From Butyrivibrio sp. (lineage in GTDB: Bacteria > Bacillota > Clostridia > Lachnospirales > Lachnospiraceae): a stretch of DNA of 64,000 nt. The notes under the pieces were generated by a model that saw only the letters and a program-made list of their open reading frames with translations, searched no databases and was not told where the DNA came from. The translations under genes were made by a program, and so were the position numbers. Below, in pieces: positions 1 through 9,364 of this stretch. Location: positions 28,070-92,069 of the forward strand of contig JAFSQI010000104.1 in the NCBI GenBank assembly GCA_017446685.1. Direction: 5' to 3'. Position 1 is the first letter of the stretch. Every line of letters starts with the position of its first letter.

Positions 1-2030
1 GTAGTTCCGTCACCTGTAACTGTGGCAATAGTCTCATCTCCTGATTTAAATGTCGGTGATGCCGGTCCTGTGACTGTTATTTTTTCCTCTTTTCCTGCCT
101 TGATACTAATTGAGGAAGAGCTTACTTTCATATTTTCTTTTGCTGCTTCTGTAACTGTAACAGATACCTTTGCGGATTCATAGCCATCTGAAGTCACAGT
201 AATAGTTGCAGTTCCTGCCTTTTTACCGACTATAGTTGCTGTGTTTCCACTTCCCGAAACCGTCGCAATACTCTCATTATCAGAAGAAAAGCTGGCAGAA
301 GAAGGTCCTGAAATGGAAATTGAAGCTGTTTCATTGACCTTGATACTTACATTACTGCTGTTAACCGAAATGCTTTTCTTTGATTCTTTATCATTTTTCT
401 TGTCGTTGTTTTCTTCATTGGAAGTATTTCCGGTATTACCAGAATCATCACCTTTATTACTGTTATCTACAGTATTACCTTCTCCGGAATTACTCTCCTT
501 CTTTTCAGATGCCTCTGAATTTGATGAATCACTTGGTTCATTATTATCTTTAGAAGTTGAAACCAGACTACTTGCATCAGTAGCTGATACATTATCAAGC
601 ATCATATTTCCAAAAGCATACTTTATATAGGATCCCATCAAAAGAGATGAACTAGACGTAGGATTTGTAATACTATTCTTATCTATCTCTTCATAAGTGT
701 AGTTGCCATCAGAACTCTCACCAACTGCAGTCTTTGTACTTTCTACCCACTCAACTGTATCTGTCAGTGTTGACTCTACTGCAGTTTTAACAGCTGTATC
801 CTCTGCTGCTACATTGACCTGTGATTCTTTTTTCACCTCATTGCTGACATCGACCACCTTCATCTCTACAGTATCCTTTACCGTAAGTGTCTTGGTCTGT
901 ATCTCAAGATTATATTTGTCATACTCTGAAGGAAGCTTTTTAGGTGTAATTTTATAATTCCCTGCAGTAATGTCCTTTTTGTAAATTATTCCATCCTGAT
1001 CATGGTCATTATAAGTTACTGTTGAACCATCAGGATTCTCAACATTTATTTCAAAAGGTACACTTGCTACAAGTTTATTAGTCTCCGAATTAATAAATTT
1101 TACTTTTATGTCGCTCTTAATGCTTGTCACTGTCATCTTGATAGTAACGCCTTCCGCATCATCAGCCACTTCCACTTCTTCCTCTTCTTCCATTGTGTCC
1201 TCGGAAACAAGCGAAGCTGCAATTGCCCTGGCCTTTTCAGCATCTGCTACAGCCAGAAGCCCGCTCTGTCCAACAACTTCGATTTCCTCCATTGTTGAAC
1301 CTATCTCTGCAAAAGTATCAAGCTGCTTGCTGTTGTTCATTGTAGAAGCATAAAAAGTAACTGTGAATATACCACCAGCCAGAATAAGAAGAGCAAAAAT
1401 TGCTGCTATCCTCTCTGCAGCGCTTGTATTCATTACAAAAGCAATTATTTTTCTTCCTATAGAATCCTTTTGTTCGCTTTCATAATCTTCAACACCATAA
1501 TCTTCGGATTCATTGTCATAATCTAAATCATCATATTCTTCGTCTGCAGGTTCATTATCATAATCTAAATCATCGTATTTTTCGTCTGCAGGTTCATCGT
1601 CATAATCTAAATCATCGTATTCTTCGTCTGCAGGTTCATTGTCATAATCTAAATTATCGTATTCTTCGTCTGCTGGTTCATCGTCATAATCTATACCATC
1701 GTATTCTTCATCTGTAAGCTCATCATCGTCATCTGCATCAACTGAATCAGCATTAAAAAGTTTTCTCTCATAATATGAATCATCATAATTGTCTTCATTA
1801 GAATTATTATCACAGTCTACTTCATTATAAGTTTCATCCGTAGAAGCATTTTCATAATCATCGTCTTCATCGTAATTATCTACTCCATCTTCGCTGTACT
1901 CGTCGTCATACTCATCGTAGTCATCTTCTTCATCAAATTCTTCATCAAACTCATCATAATCACAATCATCATATCCGGTACCTTGACGTCCGACATCTTT
2001 CTTTTTTCCAAAACCAAATATCTTTTTCAT
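1..2030 (-). CDS. Membrane-anchored surface protein with acidic cytoplasmic repeat tail and Ig-like (BIG2-type) domains; 3' end outside window
   Basis: The reading frame is open from an ATG at 2030, preceded by GGGAGAG, to the window edge, so about 676 residues of the N-terminal part are seen and the C-terminus is missing. Order of parts: a short basic start (MKKIFGFGKKKD), a very Asp/Glu/Tyr-rich segment at about residues 13-187 that includes 14-residue repeats, one membrane helix at about 205-229, a region of about 250 residues, a Ser/Asn/Lys/Glu-rich linker at about 500-550, then two Ig-like repeats of the bacterial BIG2 kind with the usual SxSIATV and GTATITVT motifs. With no cleavable signal peptide before the helix, the acidic tail should lie in the cytoplasm and the Ig-like part outside (inference). 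Role unknown; adhesion or glycan binding fits the domains. Its position at the end of the glycan locus may be only proximity. Confidence 0.85.
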   Translation of the reverse strand, partial: MKKIFGFGKKKDVGRQGTGYDDCDYDEFDEEFDEEDDYDEYDDEYSEDGVDNYDEDDDYENASTDETYNEVDCDNNSNEDNYDDSYYERKLFNADSVDADDDDELTDEEYDGIDYDDEPADEEYDNLDYDNEPADEEYDDLDYDDEPADEKYDDLDYDNEPADEEYDDLDYDNESEDYGVEDYESEQKDSIGRKIIAFVMNTSAAERIAAIFALLILAGGIFTVTFYASTMNNSKQLDTFAEIGSTMEEIEVVGQSGLLAVADAEKARAIAASLVSEDTMEEEEEVEVADDAEGVTIKMTVTSIKSDIKVKFINSETNKLVASVPFEINVENPDGSTVTYNDHDQDGIIYKKDITAGNYKITPKKLPSEYDKYNLEIQTKTLTVKDTVEMKVVDVSNEVKKESQVNVAAEDTAVKTAVESTLTDTVEWVESTKTAVGESSDGNYTYEEIDKNSITNPTSSSSLLMGSYIKYAFGNMMLDNVSATDASSLVSTSKDNNEPSDSSNSEASEKKESNSGEGNTVDNSNKGDDSGNTGNTSNEENNDKKNDKESKKSISVNSSNVSIKVNETASISISGPSSASFSSDNESIATVSGSGNTATIVGKKAGTATITVTSDGYESAKVSVTVTEAAKENMKVSSSSISIKAGKEEKITVTGPASPTFKSGDETIATVTGDGT
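1505..1730 (-). repeat. 42-bp in-frame tandem repeat coding for acidic 14-residue units
   Basis: About five units of 42 bp lie in frame inside the acidic tail of the surface protein. The coded unit is close to DDEPADEEYDDLDY, with D/N and E/K swaps between copies. The unit length is a multiple of three, so copies can be gained or lost without breaking the frame. The outermost copies are degenerate (for example DDELTDEEYDGIDY). Confidence 0.85.
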
Positions 2031-2140
2031 ACACTCTCCCTATAAAGCTTAGAAATTATATATTGCTTTTCTTTGCAAAAAAATAAAATTAATATGTTTG
2101 ACTTCTGTTTTTCTGAGAAAAAACAAAAAGCCTATATAAA

Positions 2141-2485
2141 TCACCCAATCATGTAAAATACTACAATTCCGCTGATAATAAGTAATACTCCAAGAAACTT
2201 TCTAAAAGTAATCTTCTCCTTAAAGATAAGTCTTGCCATTACAAGAACAATTACATAATTTATAGGTTCCATCACTACAACGCCCATATATCCAAGTCCG
2301 TCATAACAAAAGATTGTCACTATCATAGATAAAAGCAGTAAACCATAGCCACAAATAACCCATGGATTCAGATACTCTGTAATAATAGATGAATGCTCTT
2401 TTTGGGCACTCTTTTTTAGTAACATCTGAGAAGAAGCTGCTATCAGCTCAGAAACTATCATAAACAGGAAAAAGATATTGATCAT
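2141..2485 (-). CDS. SMR/EmrE-like small membrane transporter subunit (ArnF-like partner)
   Basis: A 114-residue protein made of four hydrophobic helices, the size and shape of the small multidrug resistance / drug-metabolite transporter superfamily. It overlaps the upstream gene at 2482 by four bases (ATGA), a strong sign of translational coupling to a partner of similar fold. Paired short transporters of this kind (ArnE/ArnF type) move undecaprenyl-phosphate-linked sugars across the membrane in glycan-modification loci, which is the likely job here given the GtrB-like glycosyltransferase and GT-C-type proteins in the locus. The substrate is inference. A metabolite exporter is the alternative. 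Confidence 0.7.
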   Translation of the reverse strand: MINIFFLFMIVSELIAASSQMLLKKSAQKEHSSIITEYLNPWVICGYGLLLLSMIVTIFCYDGLGYMGVVVMEPINYVIVLVMARLIFKEKITFRKFLGVLLIISGIVVFYMIG

Positions 2486-2874
2486 TTATCTTCCTCCTTT
2501 CCAAACAAACTCTCGTCTTTGTTTTCTGCAGAAGATTCTGAATTCATAACAATAACTCCGCATACAACTATCAATACGCCTACAACTTTTCCAACGGTTA
2601 TTCCCGTAGAAAAAATGATAAAATTCCAAAGCATTGACCATAAAAGTGTAACTGCTTTATTTGCGCAGGCTATTGAAAGCTCAAACTTTTTTATCATCTG
2701 CTGCCAGATAAGTGCATAAATTGCAAGAATTACAAATTCCACTCCAAAGAAAAAGATATACTTAATAGACAAAAAATCCTGCTCTGAAGCAAACTTGGCT
2801 GCAACCGTAGAGAGCGAATAAACAATAACCGCCCCCTGAAGCTGCAAATAATCAACAAACGTCTTCTTTTTCAT
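2482..2874 (-). CDS. SMR/EmrE-like small membrane transporter subunit (ArnE-like partner)
   Basis: A 130-residue, four-helix membrane protein of the drug-metabolite/SMR fold. It has a charged C-terminal tail after the last helix (SSAENKDESLFGKEEDK) that its partner lacks. It is the first gene of an overlapping pair; two unequal subunits suggest an asymmetric heterodimer as in ArnE/ArnF. The start ATG at 2874 gives an N-terminus (MKKKTFVDYLQLQ) leading straight into the first helix. Function as a lipid-linked sugar flippase is inferred from context. Confidence 0.7.
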   Translation of the reverse strand: MKKKTFVDYLQLQGAVIVYSLSTVAAKFASEQDFLSIKYIFFFGVEFVILAIYALIWQQMIKKFELSIACANKAVTLLWSMLWNFIIFSTGITVGKVVGVLIVVCGVIVMNSESSAENKDESLFGKEEDK

Positions 2875-2930
2875 TACCCAAAATCCTCTTATTATCCGTC
2901 ATTCAATTCCCGACAGAATTTATATCCAAA

Positions 2931-3932
2931 CTATTTATTTGGATATATCGCATCTACAAAGTGTTTAGCTACATATGCGTTACACTCTGCATTGACATGA
3001 ATATTGTCAAGCATCCATTCAGAACTGTTATCTTCATGGATTGTTCCATAATAATCGTCAATAAATGATACTCCTCTTTCCCCGGATACATCTATCATAA
3101 ACTGAAGGTAAGTAGTAAGTTTGCCGTTTCCAAAATCATATCTGTCTCCACTTACCAGATTTCCGCTTGAATCAAATGCATAACACATTGTAAAAGACAT
3201 ACATACGATTCTTATATAAGGATATTTTTCCTGAATAGCTTTAATTCCGGCATTCAAAGCTCCTCTATAAGTAATCGGGTCATACTCATTGTCTGGATTC
3301 ATACCTATTCTAAGGTTCATGTAATCCTGCGCGTTATAATAAATAACTATGGTATCAATCTTGTCAAAATCAACATTTTTAAGTCTCTCAGTCGAACCTG
3401 TAAATGTATAATCATCAAAATTACCTTGATAGTTTTCAAGAGAGCTGAAATCTTCAGATGCTATACAATTTGCCACATTGTAAAAACTGTACGCATCCAT
3501 AGTATAATCCTCAGAGAAAGTAGCATTTTTTAGCGCTATTGTTGATCCAGGATAACCACAATTAATTACATTTGCTCCAAGAAGGCTTGAAACCTGGGCT
3601 GCAATTCCTGTTTCTCCCTGATCAAAGGTAATTGAATCATTACCAAGAAAAAGAATGGTCTCCTCATCATCAAATTCATGGCCGGCTTTTTTGTCATCAG
3701 ATAAAAGAAAAATCTGGTCAAGAACTTCTACCTCAAAGCTTCCGGTATCAGTTTTATCAAGTTCTGCTGTTCCCATATTCCACAAAACAAGCTTTACTAT
3801 TGCAAAAACAACAACCGCCAGAATTATTCCTCCAATAAGAAAATGCACCCACACCGGGATATCCGAAAACGAAAAAGAATCATCTCTTCTTATGTTTTTT
3901 CTACGTCTTTTATGTTTATTATCTTCTCTCAT
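2931..3932 (-). CDS. Membrane-anchored SGNH/GDSL-like hydrolase, probable O-acyl transfer partner
   Basis: About 333 residues. A basic N-terminus (KHKRRRKNIRR) is followed by one membrane helix at about residues 30-52, then an outside SGNH-type domain. Block I reads FLGNDSIT, with the catalytic Ser candidate in GNDS rather than the usual GDS; block III is weak (YYNAQDYM); the Asp/His pair is in DNIHVN near the end. I place the start at the ATG at 3932 because AGGAG lies five bases before it; a GTG six bases upstream overlaps the ribosome site. It sits in line with another SGNH protein and an MBOAT protein, which suggests a role in O-acylation or deacylation of the surface glycan. Confidence 0.7.
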   Translation of the reverse strand: MREDNKHKRRRKNIRRDDSFSFSDIPVWVHFLIGGIILAVVVFAIVKLVLWNMGTAELDKTDTGSFEVEVLDQIFLLSDDKKAGHEFDDEETILFLGNDSITFDQGETGIAAQVSSLLGANVINCGYPGSTIALKNATFSEDYTMDAYSFYNVANCIASEDFSSLENYQGNFDDYTFTGSTERLKNVDFDKIDTIVIYYNAQDYMNLRIGMNPDNEYDPITYRGALNAGIKAIQEKYPYIRIVCMSFTMCYAFDSSGNLVSGDRYDFGNGKLTTYLQFMIDVSGERGVSFIDDYYGTIHEDNSSEWMLDNIHVNAECNAYVAKHFVDAIYPNK

Positions 3933-3996
3933 TTTCACTCCTTGAATCTATTTATGCACAAGACATACGTGCATTAAATATTTTAAATATTTCCAC

Positions 3997-5109
3997 TCAT
4001 CCCCAATTAACAGAGAACAGCGCATCAAAATCAAACTCATTTATTATACCACGCATTTTATTAAGTTCATCTGCCATCTGCTCTTTTGTCTTAATTTCAT
4101 ACTGACCGCTTTTAAAACACTCAACCATAAAATGGTTGATCTCAGGCTTGTAATGCGAGTAATCAGCATAATTATTCAGGTCTGTTACCTCAGGCATATC
4201 CTGAAAATAAAATAGATGCACATTTTTATAGTCAAGTAATCGTTCTGCAACATACTGATATTGATTCATTGTAGCTTCAAAGGTGTTTGCCTGCATTATA
4301 TTGTGCCAATAAAGAATGCTATATGGCGGAAAAAAGAAATAAAACTCAGTATCCGGATTATTCTTTATGAATGGAAGAATATTTATATCAAGATTTATAC
4401 CAGTCTGAGTTATAAGCGCATCTCTATCTGTCTCTTCCAATACCTTCTCCGGCTCTTCATATGTATGCATGACCCACTGGATATTATAGTACTCAGGTGT
4501 CCACCAGCTAAAATAAATTTCCGAAAGATCTGAGCCATTTCTCTGAATTAAAGGTCTTAATATATATTGCATAAGAACATCTTTATTCAGAACATAATTT
4601 ACGTCATTTAACAAATTATCATCATAGAGATATTCAGGTCGTGGATATTTGGTAGTCTCAATATCCGCTGTCATAACGGGAATATCCATTGCAAAAAAAA
4701 CTGCATCAACTTTGCTGTTTTTCCTTGCACTACTATTTTGATCAAATACTATCGATAAAATATTATAGTCATCCTTTGGATAAGCCCCGCTATAACTTAG
4801 CTTTAATGTATCCAGCCCCATAATATCCTTAAAATCATCCGTATCGAAATTCACAGTCATTGATGAACCTATTATACATGCATTATAGTCCATATTTCTT
4901 GCCATTCCAGGATTCTGACTAAGCTGATTATCAACCACATACGGAAAGCCTTCTAACGGAGCATGATAATGAAAGAACGGGTCAACATACACTATCACAG
5001 CTATCACTAAAAGCAATGCGCACAGACATCCTATAACAAGACCCACAAACAACTTCTTATATTTGTTTTTATTTTTTTCCATATCTGATTTATCACTAAA
5101 TGTCGACAT
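3997..5109 (-). CDS. SGNH-like membrane protein, DltD/AlgX-type partner of the MBOAT acyltransferase
   Basis: About 370 residues. A short polar start and one membrane helix at about residues 20-45 lead to an outside domain. The block I serine is in CIIGSSM, and the Asp/His pair is in DYSHYKPEIN, an arrangement typical of SGNH-like proteins that accept acyl groups from MBOAT proteins and pass them to glycans. It lies just downstream of an MBOAT gene, in the same direction. ATG at 5109 has AAAGG at the right distance; the ATG two codons earlier is too close to it. The acyl group and target polymer cannot be read from the sequence. Confidence 0.75.
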   Translation of the reverse strand: MSTFSDKSDMEKNKNKYKKLFVGLVIGCLCALLLVIAVIVYVDPFFHYHAPLEGFPYVVDNQLSQNPGMARNMDYNACIIGSSMTVNFDTDDFKDIMGLDTLKLSYSGAYPKDDYNILSIVFDQNSSARKNSKVDAVFFAMDIPVMTADIETTKYPRPEYLYDDNLLNDVNYVLNKDVLMQYILRPLIQRNGSDLSEIYFSWWTPEYYNIQWVMHTYEEPEKVLEETDRDALITQTGINLDINILPFIKNNPDTEFYFFFPPYSILYWHNIMQANTFEATMNQYQYVAERLLDYKNVHLFYFQDMPEVTDLNNYADYSHYKPEINHFMVECFKSGQYEIKTKEQMADELNKMRGIINEFDFDALFSVNWG

Positions 5110-5190
5110 AATCATCCTTTACTTTGTTACTATCAGAAATACAAATGCTAATTTTTATTTTGTAATTAAAACCGCATCAGTAACAAGTCT

Positions 5191-6636
5191 TTAAAAGTTC
5201 ATATACAAAAAAGTGCTGACTCCGCCAAAGCTTACTATACACCAAATCAAAAGGATTGCTGTGATAAGCGTTGTCTTTATTCCTATTTTGCTTTTTTTAG
5301 TAAATTGAATCGCACTAGGAGCAAAAAATACCACTATTGCCCCCAGAGTCAAAAACAACCACAGACATACATCCCAGGCAAATCCAAATTTCATAATAGG
5401 TGTGACTTTAATCACATACCAAAGTTCATCCAACTGGAAACATGAAGAAAGCCCGGTAGAAATCCCTTTCTTTCCCCCTGTAAAAATTCTACCCAATAAT
5501 ATAAGCGCCTCTGAGATACTTTCTGCTCTAAAAAATACCCAAGCCACGGTAACATAAATAAATGTAAGAATCACTTTTATAGGATTTTTCTTTTTCTCAC
5601 CTTTTTTTTCAAAAACTCTTGTTATTACATATAAAACTCCATGCATTGCTCCCCAAATGATAAATGTAATGCCTGTTCCGTGCCAAAAGCCACTGATGAG
5701 AAATATTATCATTATATTTATGTAGGTTCTGTATTTACCTTTTCTGCTTCCACCGAGAGGAATATAAATATACCTGGTAAAAAATCCTGTAAGTGTTATA
5801 TGCCATCTTTTCCAAAAATCCACTATATCAATTGCCTTATATGGGGACTTAAAATTTATTGGAAGCTCAAATCCAAACATCAGGCAGATTCCACTTGCCA
5901 TGTCACAATATCCACTAAAATCAAAATAAAGCTGAAAGCTGTAAAACACTGCAGTGAGCAAAGCTTCCAGGCTGCCTAGTCCAATAAGCGAACCAAATGC
6001 ATAATCCACAGCGCTTCCAAAGGTATCAGCCACGATTACTTTTTTAAACATTCCAAGCGCCAACAACAGAGCGCCTCTCAGAATTCTCTCAAAATCCAGC
6101 TTGGAATTATATGAGATTTCAAGCTGACTGGTATAAGAGTTATAATCCATAATCGGTCCCTGCAGAAGCTTAGGAAAAAATAAAATGTATGAAAGATACT
6201 TTATTGGTATAAACTCTTTTATCTCTCCTCTATAAAGATCTACTATGTATGATATCTGATTGAAAGTATAAAAGCTGATAGCTAAAGGATAGAATAAACC
6301 TTGAATTCCACTCCCAAGCTTAAAGAATATAAGCATAGAAAGATTTCCGGCAATTCCGATTGTAAGCCAGATTTTTTGAGGTAAAACCTTTTTTCCAAAA
6401 AGATCAATCTCTGTATTTTGATCTCTCATAAAACTCATTGGAATTGCCGTACATATATTCCACAAGATGCTGATAATAATTATCAACAGATGATTAGCGC
6501 CAAAAAAAGCGTAAAATAATAAAGATCCTAAAATAATCCATATATCCCGGAACAGTTCATTAGCATTTTTTTTGTAAAAACCAATTATAAAAACCGGAAG
6601 AAACATGAGCATAAACTCATATGAATTAAATACCAT
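5191..6636 (-). CDS. MBOAT family membrane O-acyltransferase (AlgI/DltB-like)
   Basis: About 481 residues with ten or more membrane helices. Family signatures are clear: QLYFDFSGYCDMASG, DFWKRWHITLTGF, and the catalytic His region SGFWHGTG followed by WGAMHG. The start is set at ATG 6636 (MVFNSYEF, the usual MBOAT opening) with TGGGGA upstream; an upstream TTG at 6651 would swallow that site. It overlaps the end of the SDR gene by 11 bases. MBOAT proteins bring acyl groups across the membrane for transfer by SGNH partners, here probably one or both downstream genes. Confidence 0.9.
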   Translation of the reverse strand: MVFNSYEFMLMFLPVFIIGFYKKNANELFRDIWIILGSLLFYAFFGANHLLIIIISILWNICTAIPMSFMRDQNTEIDLFGKKVLPQKIWLTIGIAGNLSMLIFFKLGSGIQGLFYPLAISFYTFNQISYIVDLYRGEIKEFIPIKYLSYILFFPKLLQGPIMDYNSYTSQLEISYNSKLDFERILRGALLLALGMFKKVIVADTFGSAVDYAFGSLIGLGSLEALLTAVFYSFQLYFDFSGYCDMASGICLMFGFELPINFKSPYKAIDIVDFWKRWHITLTGFFTRYIYIPLGGSRKGKYRTYINIMIIFLISGFWHGTGITFIIWGAMHGVLYVITRVFEKKGEKKKNPIKVILTFIYVTVAWVFFRAESISEALILLGRIFTGGKKGISTGLSSCFQLDELWYVIKVTPIMKFGFAWDVCLWLFLTLGAIVVFFAPSAIQFTKKSKIGIKTTLITAILLIWCIVSFGGVSTFLYMNF

Positions 6637-7798
6637 GCTTGTTTTCCCCAACGTAATTTAAAATCTCAATATAGTGCCTGACACCACTTTTTATGTCAAA
6701 AGCACTGCTCCACCCAAGTTCAATAAGTTTTGATGCATCAAGCACCTGCCGTTTTATAGGCGATTGCAAAATAGCGTCTCTTTCATCCGGTGCATTTACA
6801 ACAACCTGAACATTTGAAACTTCTCCTATAATTTCAGCAAGTCCCTTAATAGTAATCACGTTATCTTTTGAACAAATATCATATATCGTTTCTTTATTAC
6901 CTGAAGAAAGTACACTCAAAATCGCCGACGCTGCATCTGCAACATAGTTATAGGATCTGAGCTGACTTCCTGCACTGTTAAGAATGATATTTTCTTTGTG
7001 CACAGCTTTTTGAGCAAACTGAACATGCGCTCTATCGTCATCCCCGGTAATTCCCGGTCCAAATGTATGACAAGGTCTTACTACCAAAAAAGAAATATCA
7101 GAATAATTACGGTCATTTTTTTCCAGACACATCTTTTCTGCTGCAACTTTACTGATTGGATAGCAATATCTTGCGCCTTTCGAAACAACAAGTTTAAGTA
7201 CCTCTCTATAATAGTCATCATAAAGATTGTTACCTGCTGTTTTTTCGTACAGTTCCATGATAACTTTTTCATCCTCAGGTTTTACAGAAACTGCCTCTCC
7301 TGAAGAAACATATACAAAACGCTTACACCCATATTTAGCAGCGAAATCAATAAGTCTTTTTGTTCCTAGAATATTGCCTTTAACTGTTTCTTCACTGTGA
7401 TCAATAAATGCAGAAGGATAAGCATTGCCGGCTGCATGAATAACACAATCAATTGCAATATCTTTTCCAAGATCATCCTCAAGAATGTCAACTAACTTAT
7501 CATCCAGAATATCGAGCGTTGCATATATTAAAAGTCCTTTTTTCTCCTCGTTTTTCCAAAAATCAAATCTGTCACGGAGCTTACTTTTACTTCTTCCACA
7601 TGCTACAACCGTAATATCAGAACCCTTATCACGATTGGCTCTCATAAGCGTGTCAACAATAAATGATCCAATTGTTCCTGTTGCACCTGTAATCATTACG
7701 ATTTTTTTATATATTTTATTGGAATCAACTACATGTTCAAAGGATGTCTTTAAATCATCCTGATAAATTTCGCAGTCATTAATCCTCACTTGAGCCAC
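6626..7798 (-). CDS. NAD-dependent extended SDR (epimerase/dehydratase/reductase) of the IspD-LicD module
   Basis: About 390 residues. A 30-residue extension precedes the Rossmann motif TGATGTIGS (about residues 37-45). The catalytic YxxxK is YPISK, and there is an extended-SDR substrate domain. It sits directly after, and overlaps, an IspD/TarI-like cytidylyltransferase. Together these should make a CDP-linked polyol or related alcohol for the LicD transferase. This is an extended SDR rather than the zinc alcohol dehydrogenase TarJ. The start is uncertain: GTG at 7798 or GTG at 7789, the latter giving a 4-base GTGA overlap with the upstream stop; neither has a strong ribosome site. Exact substrate unknown. 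Confidence 0.75.
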   Translation of the reverse strand: MAQVRINDCEIYQDDLKTSFEHVVDSNKIYKKIVMITGATGTIGSFIVDTLMRANRDKGSDITVVACGRSKSKLRDRFDFWKNEEKKGLLIYATLDILDDKLVDILEDDLGKDIAIDCVIHAAGNAYPSAFIDHSEETVKGNILGTKRLIDFAAKYGCKRFVYVSSGEAVSVKPEDEKVIMELYEKTAGNNLYDDYYREVLKLVVSKGARYCYPISKVAAEKMCLEKNDRNYSDISFLVVRPCHTFGPGITGDDDRAHVQFAQKAVHKENIILNSAGSQLRSYNYVADAASAILSVLSSGNKETIYDICSKDNVITIKGLAEIIGEVSNVQVVVNAPDERDAILQSPIKRQVLDASKLIELGWSSAFDIKSGVRHYIEILNYVGENKHGI

Positions 7799-8499
7799 TC
7801 ACTTCTCTTACTCACAAGGAGTGCTTTGAATATATCTATATCATCCACTGTAGTAAGCTTTATATTTTTCTCAGAACCCTGGGAAAAGAAAACCTTTTTT
7901 CCAAGTTCAATCATCATCGTGCATGAGGCAACCGATGCAGTAATTCCTTTTTCTAAAGCTTCTCTGTGCGCAGAACAAATATCCCCCAGCTTAAATCCCT
8001 GAGGAGTCTGTGTTCTCTTCAGATTATCCCTGGGATAAGAATCTCCTGCCTCAATACCATCATTTGTAGTAAGCATTGCTTCTGCACAAGGAATTGCTGT
8101 AATAGCATTTCCATACTGCTTTGTTTTCATAAGGCAATCAGAAATAATTTCAGCAGAAACCATTGGGCGTATGGCATCATGTATTAGAACTATGTCACTT
8201 TCATCGTATCTTTTCTCAAGCTCAAAAAGACCGTTTCTGATGGAATCCTGTCCATTTTTACCGCCGGGTACAACTGCTATAAGCTTATCAATATTAAACT
8301 GTTTGGCATATGCTGTAACCATCTGTTCCCATCCATCTACACATACAACCTCAATTGCATCTATCTCCGGATGATTCTGAAACGCTTCCAACGTATAGAC
8401 AATAACGGGTTTTTCATATACCGTCAAAAACTGTTTAGGAATATCCTGATGCATTCTTGCACCTGATCCACCGGCAATAATAAGAGCTATTGTTTTCAT
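7786..8499 (-). CDS. IspD/TarI-family cytidylyltransferase
   Basis: A 237-residue nucleotidyltransferase. The CTP-binding loop GGSGARM is at residues 10-16, PKQF follows at 21-24, and HDAIRP is at 107-112, all hallmarks of IspD/TarI. IspD makes CDP-methylerythritol for isoprenoids; TarI makes CDP-ribitol for teichoic acids. Neighbours are an SDR and a LicD transferase, so a CDP-polyol for surface polymer decoration is the better reading (inference). The frame overlaps the start of the SDR gene, indicating coupled translation. Confidence 0.85.
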   Translation of the reverse strand: MKTIALIIAGGSGARMHQDIPKQFLTVYEKPVIVYTLEAFQNHPEIDAIEVVCVDGWEQMVTAYAKQFNIDKLIAVVPGGKNGQDSIRNGLFELEKRYDESDIVLIHDAIRPMVSAEIISDCLMKTKQYGNAITAIPCAEAMLTTNDGIEAGDSYPRDNLKRTQTPQGFKLGDICSAHREALEKGITASVASCTMMIELGKKVFFSQGSEKNIKLTTVDDIDIFKALLVSKRSEWLK

Positions 8500-8533
8500 A
8501 TTCTAACCTTCAACATTATTTTTATAATTTACA

Positions 8534-9364
8534 TTAACTATTTACAATTACATTAACATGCATTGGTACACGTTTTTCTTCAGGTGGAAGAGACATATAA
8601 TCTCCATATGTCTTTTTCAACCATTTATCATGATCCTTTGGGATAGGAAACATTCTTCCTCTAATCTCCGCCATATCAGAACCATTTATAAGATGTTCTC
8701 TGTCAAAATCAAGTCCCCAATATCTGGGATCAGGCTGTTCATTGGATATAAAAAACTTTCCTTTCCCTTTTCCTTCCTTCTGAACCTTGATATAGAGCTC
8801 AGCAAGTTTTCTAAATGGTATCATACGCCCGATTCCTGCAAGAATTCCTGCAACAAGCTTCATGCCTATACCAAATTTACTATAATCGATATACGGCCTG
8901 TGACCCATGGCAAGAGCATATAAAAGTTTTAATTTAATTAGTTGCCATTTATGTGCTCCGGCTTCCACATCCATTACAAACAAATCCAATGTTGGATGTG
9001 AATATCTATTATCGTAAAAATCCTCTGCACCAAAAGATGTTCCCTCATAAGTCAGGGAAGTATCTGAAATTTTGGAAATAAAATCGAAAAACTGAGGATA
9101 TTTCTCAAATCTAAGTAATTTAAATCTAGTCTCAGCCTCTTTTTCAAAAGCTTCAACAAATCTCTCGTAGTCTTCTCGTAAAAAAATAATATCGACATCA
9201 TCATCCCACGGAATAAAGTCCTTGTGCCTGACAGCACCAAGCATTGTTCCCCCGTGAAGGAAAAACTGTATACCATGTTTTTTACAAATATCATCAACCT
9301 GACAAAGCATGGCAAAATCAGATTCATGTACTCTATCCAAATATTCCTGTACTTCTTTTTTCAT
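8534..9364 (-). CDS. LicD family phosphotransferase
   Basis: A 276-residue protein with the LicD nucleotidyltransferase-fold core: FFLHGGTMLGAVRHKDFIPWD, then DDDVD at about 54-58 for metal binding. LicD proteins transfer a phospho-substituent such as phosphocholine from a CDP donor onto a glycan. The downstream IspD-like and SDR genes would supply the donor, so here it probably attaches a phospho-polyol. No choline kinase or choline importer is visible in the window, which argues against phosphocholine. The ATG at 9364 has only a weak ribosome site (AAGAGAG). Confidence 0.85.
   Translation of the reverse strand: MKKEVQEYLDRVHESDFAMLCQVDDICKKHGIQFFLHGGTMLGAVRHKDFIPWDDDVDIIFLREDYERFVEAFEKEAETRFKLLRFEKYPQFFDFISKISDTSLTYEGTSFGAEDFYDNRYSHPTLDLFVMDVEAGAHKWQLIKLKLLYALAMGHRPYIDYSKFGIGMKLVAGILAGIGRMIPFRKLAELYIKVQKEGKGKGKFFISNEQPDPRYWGLDFDREHLINGSDMAEIRGRMFPIPKDHDKWLKKTYGDYMSLPPEEKRVPMHVNVIVNS

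Noticed and set aside
241-1353. Ser-, Leu- and Thr-rich plus-strand open frames at 241-630, 703-957 and 1108-1353
   Set aside because: They are antisense to the acidic/Ig-like surface protein, which has a ribosome site, repeats and domain matches. Their bias is what antisense of Asp/Glu/Ser-rich sequence gives.
1505-1730. Regular 42-bp repeats as a possible CRISPR array
   Set aside because: Units abut with no spacers, vary at base level, and stay in frame as acidic peptides; no cas gene is nearby.
6636-6651. Upstream TTG start for the MBOAT gene
   Set aside because: It would include the ribosome site TGGGGA in the coding region; MVFNSYEF is the usual start of this family.
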